From Culex pipiens pallens (lineage: Eukaryota; Arthropoda; Insecta; Diptera; Culicidae): a stretch of DNA of 64,000 bases. The DNA lies in contig NC_068937.1 in NCBI RefSeq assembly GCF_016801865.2, positions 136,288,455 through 136,352,454 on the forward strand, given 5' to 3'. Shown piece by piece: positions 1 through 11,500 of this stretch (position 1 is the first letter of the stretch; each line of letters begins with the position of its first letter). The notes under the pieces were generated by a model that was not told the origin of the DNA, did not search any database, and was given only the letters and a program-made list of their open reading frames with translations. The position numbers and the translations under genes are program-made.

Positions 1-2388
1 ACAAACGTTCCGAAATGCAGTAGCATTCTGTAGCAGGTTCGCAGCAGGCCATGATTCATTCATGGAATACGCTTCACTTCTTTTTGTGAATCAAATGCGA
101 CACTCGTGCGTCAGACCACGCGTTGGTACGACCTTTTCTGAGATGTATACTTCAGGATTGTCTTCTCATCAACTATATTGAATAAGTCTTGGAATAAGTA
201 TAAAATTTATTTAAAGAAAAGCTGTTTTAGTTTTTTTTTTGCAGAAACTTGAATTTTTGAAATATTTTTACCGGGTCGTCACCCTGCCCAACACCTCCAG
301 ACTCACCGGCGTCGTCGGCCACCCCGGCCCAAATCCTCTTCCGGGCGGCCAACACGCAATATCTATCAAAAAGACTTTGTCATCAGACTGTGAAGCAATA
401 GGAAAACTGTCGCCCATGCCGACTACTGGCTTGGATCGGCCGTTGTCATGGTCACTGCTCGGTGGCGCCTACTACGGTGATCTAGTTTCGCCTCTTTTTT
501 TTCGGGCGCCCTGAAGGAAAACTCGGAAAATTGAGCCAGGAATTTGCGCCTAATGCACTTCATTGTTGATGCCACGTGTCGCACGTCGTCGCCGGCAGGG
601 AAATTCGTTTAAAATTATTATTGCTATGTTTTCACCTCGGTGGGGGAGATTAGAGGAGGGGGAGCGTTTCATTTTCCGGTCTTCATGGTTTAGCGGGAAG
701 ACGTGCCATCGACGGAACGGGCATAGAATTGCTGGCGTGAACATCTAACGTGGCTGATATCCGTTAAGCCGCACCGGAAATACACTCTGACGCCGCGGAG
801 AAGAAGAAACCTTAAGGGGAGGGAGTCTCTTTTTGATAGATTCCTCATGGTCCTAATATTTTGCTCAAAATTGCTTTATTTTGTTTCGTGAATCAATTCT
901 TAAATTTCTATAACAAAAATGAAATCTTTGAAAAAAAAAGAAAAAAAAAAGTATTTAAACTCCAAAATGTGAAATAGATACTTTCAGATGCAAATTAAAT
1001 TTACGATCATAACTTCATCCAGACAAATTTACACACGATACGTGGTCCTCGGTCCCTCCTGCCTCGTCCAATTTAATTAACTTATAAAAATCGTAATGAT
1101 CATCACCAGCAAATATCCCTGTTGAGCAAAAAACCCGAGGCGAGGGTGTCTAATTCCTCCATGACGACACTGGGGCGCGTTTTTCCGGAGGGTGGCGGAA
1201 AAACGTGACAAAATGTAAGTGTGGTAACATTAGGGGCCTCTAATCCCCGTAAATGACTGCGAAAAACAGTTTTGCTGCGAGTGCGAAGGGAGTTTTGTTT
1301 GGTGGAAGTGGCAAAAATGTCCTAAGTGAAAATGAAGTGGAGAAAATTAATAAAACCAAAAAATTGAGCCTGAACTAAAGAATGAAGCATTTCCATTCGA
1401 GCAGTTTTTGCTTTTTTCTTTGAAACGGGTACTCCATTGAACAAATAAAGATTTAAAGAAATAAAGATTTTAAGAAATAAAGATTTAAAGAATAAACCTT
1501 TGAGAATTTATGATTTTTTTGCTAAAATTATGTCTCATAAGACCTTCTATCAATTACTTTTCCTACGAATTCGTAATCAGCAGCTCAGCAAGCAACAGTA
1601 GAAGTAGTTCCAGAAGCAGTAGCAGCAGCAAGAAGTAAAGCCTTAAATGAAATAGATTAGATCGGATGTAGAGCAATCATCGCAGGAGTTCGCTCTCTTA
1701 TTGTCGTTTTCCTCCTCCGCACTGTCTGAGAGGGCATCTTTGCACGAAGCCCACGCCAGACGGAGAGTCGCCACGGGGTTGGATCGGAACGGAAGAGGGG
1801 GAAAAACGTAGGATATATTGCAGAAATCCTCCTCGAAGGGATTTCCCCGAACGGACACGTGGGAGTCGTCGGAGGTGGACGCGGTGTGAAAATGAAAATT
1901 TATGGGAAATTTATGCGTACTTCAAACGAGTTCAGACAGAGTCGGATCGAATAAGGTGAGAGAGACAGTGTTGCCAGAAACTTTAAAAATCTTCTTAATT
2001 CTTAATTTAAATCTGTTTTTTCTCTAATCAAAGAAAAGCAGTATTTTTGGTCAAAATTGCTCCAAATTATTCTCAATAATATATTTTCTATATTTTCAAA
2101 AATATTTTATGGTTGGCAACACTGAAACACCCTATTTTATCCCTTACTTTCTAATTGAGATCACCAAAGCAGTTGACAACGATGTAGCCGTAAGTCTACG
2201 GATATTTACATAAAGTCAGCTTAGGAGAGATTCATCTCCCTGTGTTTCACCCCCCTGTTCATTGAACTCTCAACAAAATAAATAAATTATCTTTGACAGG
2301 TCCTCGTCGCTGTCATCCGAACCCTTGAAGAGTCGCTTTTCTTTCATTTTTTTTTGCATGAGCCTTGTAATCCTAAATGAAAACTTAC
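1..2388. other. Intron of the DM13 gene
   Basis: No exon was recognised. Short GC-rich parts near 280-520 and 1680-1870 have open frames but no recognisable family. TCCATTCGAGCAGTTTTT at about 1392 recurs at 61563, marking a minor repeat. Confidence 0.45.
1445..1496 (+). repeat. Short AT-rich tandem repeat
   Basis: Three imperfect copies of a unit like ATAAAGATTTAAAGAA. Confidence 0.6.
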
Positions 2389-2540
2389 CGTCCGGTGTAC
2401 TCCTCCGGGTAGGGGATGATGTAGCCCTCGGGGCTCGGCCGGGGCGAGTTGCCGACCCAGAAGAACGCGTCCGGGGCGCTTCCGTCGTACGCGAAGCCCT
2501 TCACGAACAGCGTTGACTCGTCCACGGCGTACACTCGGCC
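2389..2540 (-). CDS. Third exon of the DM13 gene (core of DM13 domain)
   Basis: The 152-base exon has a CAG acceptor before 2540 and a GTAAG donor after 2389. It encodes GRVYAVDESTLFVKGFAYDG, then SAPDAFFWVGNSPRPSPEGY and IIPYPEEYTG. GC content is much higher than in the flanking introns. The exon ends two bases into an Arg codon (CG|N), so the next exon, outside the window, must begin in that phase. Confidence 0.78.
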
Positions 2541-5500
2541 CTGCGAATGAAAAAATGTATTTTTAATTATTTTAAATATGAGCAAATTTTAAAAAAATAG
2601 ACTATTTCGAATGTTTTCGCTATTTGAAATGATTTTGAATTTAAATACTTTTTGACTTTTTTAACGGTACACATCAACCAGAGCATTTACACCCAGATTT
2701 TTGTTTCAGACATTTTAGTATCTTCAAAACTACGCGAACTATCGATATGATTTTTTAATTCATCCCCTAAATTACTGTCTTCAAAGTTATTAACAACAAA
2801 GTTTGACTATTTTTAAAATCAGATTCTTGCAGGATTCGGTCCGTAAGTTTGACAAATTTGGAATGAGAAGACAACAACTTCCTTGATTGCTGTGCACCCT
2901 TAATGCTGGGCAAAATTGTAAACACCTAAAATTTATCCTCTTAGCTTGTCTTAACCCTCTACAACCCAACCCCGCCTTTAGACGGGCTTAGATTTAAAAA
3001 AATCGCCAAAAATCCATTTTTCAACCGATTTTTGATCTTTAAAAAGCATTGGAAAGAAGAACTCTTAAAATTTTAGAAAATTTATGGGTTAGTAGTTTTA
3101 CTTGTTTTATGTGACTTTGCCAATGTTTTTAAAAATGTAATTTTTTTTAGGTGTCAACTATGGCTGTGTTTTTTACGAACATTTCATATATTTTAAGTAA
3201 AAAGAATTATGCAGTAATTTTTCTAGTACCCCAGACTATGCCTCTACACATTTATTTACAATTTAAATGATAATGGTGCCATTTTATAGCAGAAAATGTG
3301 AAAAACAGGCAAAAAATTGAAAAAGTAGCTATAAAAACATGAAAAAATTAGATAGGCAAAATGTAATGATAGGAGATGGTAGAATAGGCCAAATACTACC
3401 AAAAACAAACATAAACTAAACAAGATAAATGCAAATTAAAATACTAAACATTAAACAAGAAAGACATAAAACAAGAGTAGTAAAGTTTTTCGTAGAACAA
3501 AAGTTGCTCAAAATGACCTCCTAAACACGGGAAAAATAAAAAAAATCAAAAAAAAAAATTTGGGCAGTAGAGGGTTAAGGAAGTATTATGCTATGACAAA
3601 CAAACAACTCGCACTTTTTGTTTACCAAACTCGCAAACAAGGTAAAATGTATGAAAGCTGACGTTTCTGCAAACAAATACAGGCAAAACTGTCAAAAAGT
3701 GCAAGTTTATTTGTTTGTTTGTCATACTCTAATACCTGCTTTAGTTTGACAGTTGTCAGTCGATTAGAAGCTGGATGCTTAACTTAACTTAATTTGAATT
3801 AGCGAGCAATAATAAAAAAAATCGTTTGATTATCTAAATCTTAATAAAATCACTCAATTTTCAAGTCTTTGAAAATCATTTTCGACTTTGGCAAACTCAC
3901 CTGAACCCCGTGGCCAAAACTGTTGATTCGTCCGATTTCGCGTCCGTAGTAATGGTCCGGTGCTTTGGATTCCACTGAAAAGAAGAGAAAAAAAGAAGAA
4001 GAAACACGTTAATAAGTGCATCGATTTAGTTTACCAAAACTTTTCAGGGGCACTAGTCTGTAGTTTTCCAAGTACAATTTACTCTTTATCTGGTTTATAC
4101 ACGACTGCACAGTGCTCGTTGTGAAATTGAAAACTTTGGTTCGAAGAAAACTTTGGCTTTAATAATCACGGTTATGGTTTCTAGGTTTATTCTCAAAGTT
4201 AAAACCATTTTGTCTATTTTTCAATTGAAATTAATCTAAATGAAGTACAAGCTAAGCTATATAATATCCTTTTCATCGCATTTTCTCACCAACTCAAATG
4301 ATTGACTTTGATTGAAAATGCTTTCCAACTATAACGATTACGAGGAAGCGGGAAAAACTGCATGTCGGGGTAGAAAAAGAAAGAAACAAAATAGATTAGA
4401 ATGGACGCGTTATGACGTCCACACAACGTTCATTTGGCATTGTTTTAGTGTTTTTCTCTTCCTGTTCCTAGAAATGAAAAGAATACACAAAGGGCCTGTT
4501 TCACGTTGCATCAAGAAATGCCCTGACTAAAAACGTTTCTGATGTGCGTCAATTAGTGGCACGTTGCATTTATGATGGGTTTTGTTTTTATTAAGTATGT
4601 TATTTTAGAAGTATTTTTCGTATGAGTTTTAATGTTGGCTTTAAACATTTATAAGTAACAAATTTATAAGTAAAAACACGATAAATGAAAATACAGATCG
4701 AACTTGTTAATTCGAATTTTGGTAAGATGAATTTGTTTAACCAAAGTGTACAAAGAAAAAACATTTATTTAAATAGTGATCCCTAGATTCTAAGCCGATT
4801 TTCAAAAGAAAACGCTGAGAAAATCTACTGAACCCTCCCTCTCAGATCCCTCGTCCGGACATAAAAAAACGATAAGGAAACAGCCATAAAACCTCATCGT
4901 CGTGATCGCTTCCGTTTTGCTTTCCGCTCGCTTTCACCACGTGTTCCCGGATCTAATTTTGCCTCCGCCAACCGACAACGTAATCGGATTTTATCCGGCC
5001 GCCCGTGAACCCATTTTCGTCTCATTTCCATTATCATCGTTATCAGACCGTCGTCATTAAAATCATCTTGCGTCGTCTTCGGGGGTCTTATTTTTTGGGA
5101 AATCCCCCCTCGAAAAAAAAAAGATGTCCCCGTTTTGTGTCCTCTCGCTTTAAGGCTTTTCACTCCGTGCTGTTATCGAGTTTTCCGCAACCAAAAAGAA
5201 GGCAAAAAAAGATAAATAAAACCGACCGAGAAGCTCTCAACTTACAAACAAAAATTTCGCCGAGCGTCGCGACGCTGGATTTTTGGTGAAAAGTGCTCGC
5301 ACGAGGAGAGGATTCACGCCAAACAAATACAAACAGAGGACGGGCGCGTAGGCAAATACACGCAAAGGTCGGACCACGTTTTCCCAGGTGAAAAATCCAA
5401 CCCCCCCCCGAGTCTTACAAACACAGACGAGATACGGTATGGTATTATGTCAACATCGGCGGGTTTCAGATTGATGGAAATCGAGAGAGAAGAAAAATGA

Positions 5501-8500
5501 ACGCGCGAAAATCGATCGATTCGTACTGGAGAGCTGAAATCGACACTTTGGTTCAAGAACCAATCGAAACTGTGCCTGCAGATTCGTGATATTTTCAACA
5601 ACAGGAGGATTTCCGGGCAAGTGCTTTAACGGAAAGCGAGAAAAAAAATGTGGGGCTCAATTTACATGGTGATTTTAAAATGTATTTGAAAGAAGTGGTA
5701 GTAAGTGGCGTCTAGTGTTTTTTTTTTAATTCTGATGGATTATTGGTATCGTTTTAATTCTGTGGATATTATTTTCACCAGGTACAAATCTAGAGTATGC
5801 TCTTTAAATTGTATTAGGCCGATGAAAATATTTTTCAAACCTTATGTCACCTCTCCTCTGCCTTCAAAATCGATTCAATAATTAAAAATTTCAATAGAAA
5901 TAAGAGTCTACACACTTTAAATTCTTTAGCGAATTCGGTAAATGAAAAATTAGTAATGTTTTAATCGGATAACCGTCTGTCAAAACGTACAAAAATTTAC
6001 CAAAAATCAGTAGCAACAATAATGTACTCCATTACCGAATTTTGATACAATTTTTCCAAATTCAGTAGTTTTCAGTTTACCAAATAAATAAAAAAATACG
6101 AATTCGGTAAAAAATCTAAGTGTGTAATAGGGTGCCCAGAAAAAATGACCACCTGCTCCACGAGCGGAAAACGGTTTTTTGGGTTATTTTAAGCATCTGT
6201 GTAAATTTTGAGCGACATTGGATGAGATTTACCCATTGATACCCGAGCCGAAAGTTGGTGAAAAAAATGTTTTTCATACAAAAATGACTTTTTTAAATCG
6301 CTAATAACTTTTCAGGATCGAGTTTTACAGCTTTGGTATGTTCAACAAAGTTGTAGAGCATAAAATTTTCAATAAGAATCTCACTTTTTGGAATATTTGG
6401 ATGGAAGTTGCGCACCGTGCAGACCAAACCGTAAGAAACTTGGGTTTTCCATACATTTTTTCGATTTTTCCCATACAAACTTCACCTCCGAGTATCAATG
6501 GGTAAATGATGACCGATTTGGCTCATATTTGGCCCAGAGTCCTAAAATAGGTCAAGGAACAATATTCAGCTTGTGGAGCAAGGTTTTGAAAAAAAGTTCC
6601 ATATTCTGGGCACCCTAGTGTGTAATCAATTAAAAACAATTTTAAAATGAATTTTCCTGCGTTCTAAATAATATTTAGCATGTATGGAATCGATAAAAAA
6701 TATTTAGATTTTTTGTGAAATACAGATCCAAAAAAAGCTTCACGACAAAATTTCAAAAAAAAAATCTGAACACTAAGATATTTTGAAAACGAATGATTGC
6801 AAAACGCTGGTGAAAAGTGCATTTAAAACACATTTCTGATTCAAGTGCCAAACCATTACTTTTATTTTTTATTTGATATTTTTTTTTTATTTTCTGCTCC
6901 CTCTTTCCACTTTGTTCAGAGTTAAGGGAGATCCACTCTTCTTTTAAACATACTCAATATTCGAAATATCAATATCTCAAAATAATGTTCCAGCAAATTG
7001 TGACTATTTTGACAAATCTGAACGCCAAAAATTCCACTAAGGTGGAATTACCAAGGCATACTTTAGACTTAAAGCAAACTTTTTGTAATATTATTTTTCA
7101 CAGTTGCAAAAAAAAGTGAAATAAATCAAAGAATATTTCACACACACGGGAGTGTGGGTAATTTGGACACCCTAAGGAAATTGCTCTGCCACGGGCTGTA
7201 TGGATATTTTAAAGGAATGTGGATGACACCAGAGGATAAGAGAGACCATATTTTATAGAAAAATGTCATTTATTTCGATAAATTTTGATGAAAACCCCAT
7301 TTTTATCGCAAAAATTAAAAGGTGTCCAAATTACCCCTACATTGTTGTGTGGGGGTAATATGAACACCCCTATGGGGTATTTTGGACATGCCTTGTGGGG
7401 TAATATGGACACCTTTTGTTGGGTAATTTGGACACATGTTGAAGAATAAGTTTAACATTTGATTTTTTGAGCATTTTTTTTAACCTTCAACCTGGTTTTG
7501 TAATTGCTTTATATTTTTAAGTGTTTTTTTGCTCACAATATTTCATCAATGGTTTAAATAATGATTTTGTGATAGAACTATAATTCAAAAGGAAGATAAC
7601 AAATAGTTGAGTGTAGTATACATAATTTAATCATTCATTCTGAAATGATTTAAACATTGATTCTGGATTAGGCACAAGTATAGTTTTTAGTGATAAAGAT
7701 ATCGTATAGACTTATCCAAACCAATCTTTATATAGAACTAATTAACCTGAAACTATCATTTTTTTAATTTTACATTCCGTAGCCCTACAAATTTAAATAT
7801 TATTGTAAACCAGCATATAGAAATTAGAAATGTCAAAGAAATTAATTAAAAACAATCAACATTAGAGTCTAGTTGAACGCCAAATGTGCAGTGATCAGAT
7901 TTTCATCAATTCAAATATTGAAATAAATTTATCTAAATTGAAAAAATAGGGGTTTTGTGAAAGTTCTCATTGCTCACATTCCTTTTTCCGTGTTTTGACA
8001 TTTTAAATCCCTCTAAATTTATCTGAATCCCTTTAAAAACTCAACCAACCATGAAAGATACTTTTTTTTTGCCTGACAGGTAGACTTTCAGGTATGTCCA
8101 AATTACTCCACAAGCTGTGTCCAAATTACACCCGTAGCATGTTTTATCAAAAATGACTATTTTTGATGATAAAAATGGATAAAATGCACAATATTTATAC
8201 GTACATACCTCAGGCATCGTCCAAACAACCCTCTTAAACAAAAATTGTCCACTTTTATGCCATATAATCCCTGCAAACCCCAACCCTCAAAAATTAGAAC
8301 TTAAGGCAGTGCCAACCGGCCTTTGGGAACTTTTATATATTATACCAAAACTACTTAACCTATTCCAACTTTTTTTGTTTGTCCATACTCCTAGGCCATT
8401 ACTAGTACTAGCACTATCACTTAAATTGCCGTTTTCACTTTGTATCCGAAGAAAAGGTGATTTTTAAAGGGGTGTCCAAATTACCCCCACTGTCCATATT

Positions 8501-11500
8501 ACCCCAAACTCTCCTATTAGGGGAATAGCATCTAATTCCAGCAGGCCTCTAATGTTGCCATATCAGCACTTTGACATTCAATTACAACTCATTAAAAGCG
8601 TTTTCAACTGAAATCGAGTGATAAATAGCTCAAATGGTAGTGAGCAAGCAAGTTTCTATCAAAAGTTTTGCAAAATTAGTTGTTTAAATAGTGAAAATCA
8701 GCAAATTGGATGGAGTTAGGAGCGAGTGCTTAACCTGCCAAACATACGAGAATTTCCCCTACATTGCATAGAAAACTTTTCAAGCAAAACAAACAATGAT
8801 GAATTTCATCAAATTTGATGAAAATGTGAAAACTTTTCAAGCAAAACAAACAATGATGAATTTCATCAAATTTGATGAAAATGTGATGCCACTTTAATGG
8901 TTTTGGCTGGTTCCATATTTTAAAATTTTAATTATCTTGCTTTACTACTTTTTTTTTCGTTAAAGGTAAATTATTTGGCAATAATTTGTATTTTGCATAG
9001 ACTAGAAAATCGAGAAAGTATTATCGAAATCGGAATGTTTAAGATATTATTTCGCATAAATTTGTATGAAAAAGTAGTAGTAGTGAAAGATGTCGCCGAT
9101 TCTCTCACCACGATAACACTTCCGGTTCAATTTACCATGCGATACAATTAGCCAGTGACACTGCTCGTGTCGACGATCATTAAAAGCAAAAATCACATCC
9201 CCTTGGAATCGTGCTGCACACAAGACCCTTGCTCGGAAAAGGGCGTGAACTGGTGGTTTACTAACCCCAAAAGAAGAGAATCTCTCAACGAAAAAAAAAT
9301 GAGAGAGAGTAAAGAAGAGAAATCACCGGAACCTCTATTTTCCTGTTGCGGAAAACACTTCATTAAAAGTTATTAGTTTGGTGGCACGTCATATTTTCGA
9401 CGCTTGCAGCAACAGCAACAGCAGGAATAATGGCTTAGGGATGTAAAAAGTCACGACCCTCGACGACCGGCGAGGCCAAACCAAAGCCACCCCCCTAGCT
9501 CCGATTGCAAGGAAGCAGAAAGTAATAAATATCCCGTGAAGCAAAAGTTGATTGTGCAATACATTCGGGGTTTTTTTTTCTGTGTGGCATGGGCAAAGGA
9601 CGAGAAGAAAAACTGTCACATACGTATACTAATGGTTCATGGTTGGACGGGTTTTGTGGGGAACATTTTTGCACTCTGCTGCTGCCTTTCCTTGATTTGG
9701 GAAATCCTTTTTGTCCCGACTCGTGAAAACCAATCAGTACAATTGCACAGGCCAGCAATAATCCGTTCCAGATCTACTGACAGACTGGCTAGAATTTCCT
9801 CTTTCCAAAAGCATCGACTCAGACTTCTTAACCTGCATCTTTTTTCCAGCCTCAATGTAGTACATTTTCCCCACCCACACACCCTTCCGAAATTCGCCTC
9901 AAATCTGCTGCCAAATCAAATGAAAAAGCAATCGATCAAATATCAACAACCCTCCAGAGAGAGAGAGAGAGAGAGTCTCCAAGTGCAGCTTATATTGCTT
10001 TCCACACGCAGTTTCTCTCTGGGTTGGTCCTGATTTTCCCGGAAATTCCACGTCGGCGTTGACTTTGGCGGCGTATAGGCCATTGACTGGGACCAGTTGT
10101 CGAACCGGTCCCAACCCCGGGAGAGACAGCAGGATGGTGATGACGTTGAAAGATCTTTGGCAAATATTTATAGACATTTGATCGGGTCACGGGATTCTTC
10201 ACCGGGGTTGTTTTTCGGTCACGGGGGAGGGTAGAGAAGTGCTGCTGGTCAAGTGTCGGATGTCGATATCGGGCTTGTTTGTGTACCGAGCTTTAAATGG
10301 TAGAATGTAGGACATGTCCTTTTCAAGAATGTTTGGATTAGTTTGCACAATCTTTTTAAACAAGTTCCAGTCAAAAATGCATAATAAAGCTAGTGAGAAA
10401 CTTTAAATTATTTTGATAACTAAGGTTGTTTCTGTTGTTATGTGTATTGGAACGCCCAAACAATGTTTCAAAGTTTTCCAATCATATTTTTGAGGTAATT
10501 TACACAGAGTATCACAATTTACTTTTCAAAATTGAGCAAAATCATAAAATTTTAAACTGTAATCATTTGGATTGGGTATGAGAATATGGGTCAGCTCCCA
10601 AATAATCTTTCAATATGACTCAAAATCAAAATGTATCAATTTGCAATTTGAATACATTCCATGAACTCATAAAGCGGGAAATGTTCGATTATTTGTAAAG
10701 GAAGTTTTTCTGTTTTTCTGAAGTTTTTTTTTACTATAAACACAGCAAAAAATTCGATGGTAAAATCGAATACAAAAGCATGCACATCACCTTAGTCAAA
10801 ATAAACACTTAATATTACACACTGCATGTACATTTTTTGCAAACACAAAAAAAGTTGCAACCGACGGGATTCCAACCCAGCACCAACAGTAAGGACTAGC
10901 GCCTTAGCCCACTCGGCCATCAGACCGATGAAAAGTTGTAAGGATAAACGCTTATATGATCTTGACATTTCGGTCAAGTAGGTTTCCCATACTGATGGGT
11001 ACATATTTCAGGGTGTAAAATCACATAAAATTGCATAAAATAATGCAATATTTATTTTACACCCAGGCCTTTTACACGCAGCTGGATTTCTACTTTTTTA
11101 GCTGTGAATTTAATCTTATTTCTGACAAATTATTCAGAATTATTATTTCAGGAACGAGAATATTAATTATTTATTTTTAAGGGAAAAAAATCTTCAAAAA
11201 AAAACGAGGTATGTTTTAGAGGATAACTTAAAATCAATGATTTGCTGAATTTAAATCAAGGTACACAGCAAAAAATATCTGTGTAAAATCGCATGCAAAA
11301 GCATTGATTTATGAAATCAGTCATCCCGTTTTTGCTAGCCAAGGCCGATTATGCACCATTCTTTATAGTTGAAACTATTTTGGACGCATAACAAACTTTT
11401 CATCTTTTGAGATCGTCGTATATGTCAAATAGTCGTCTAGTGGCAGACACCTACACAGCAAAATATCCGATGGTAAAATCGCATGCAAAAGCATGCACAT

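Noticed and set aside
9536..10033. 165-codon plus-strand open frame
   Set aside because: Ends in a GA microsatellite, has several antisense frames of similar length and no domain or splice support.
10855..10925. Possible functional tRNA-Leu/Ser gene
   Set aside because: A and B boxes are present, but no proper acceptor stem closes it, and it is embedded in a repeated element also found at 22640-22720.
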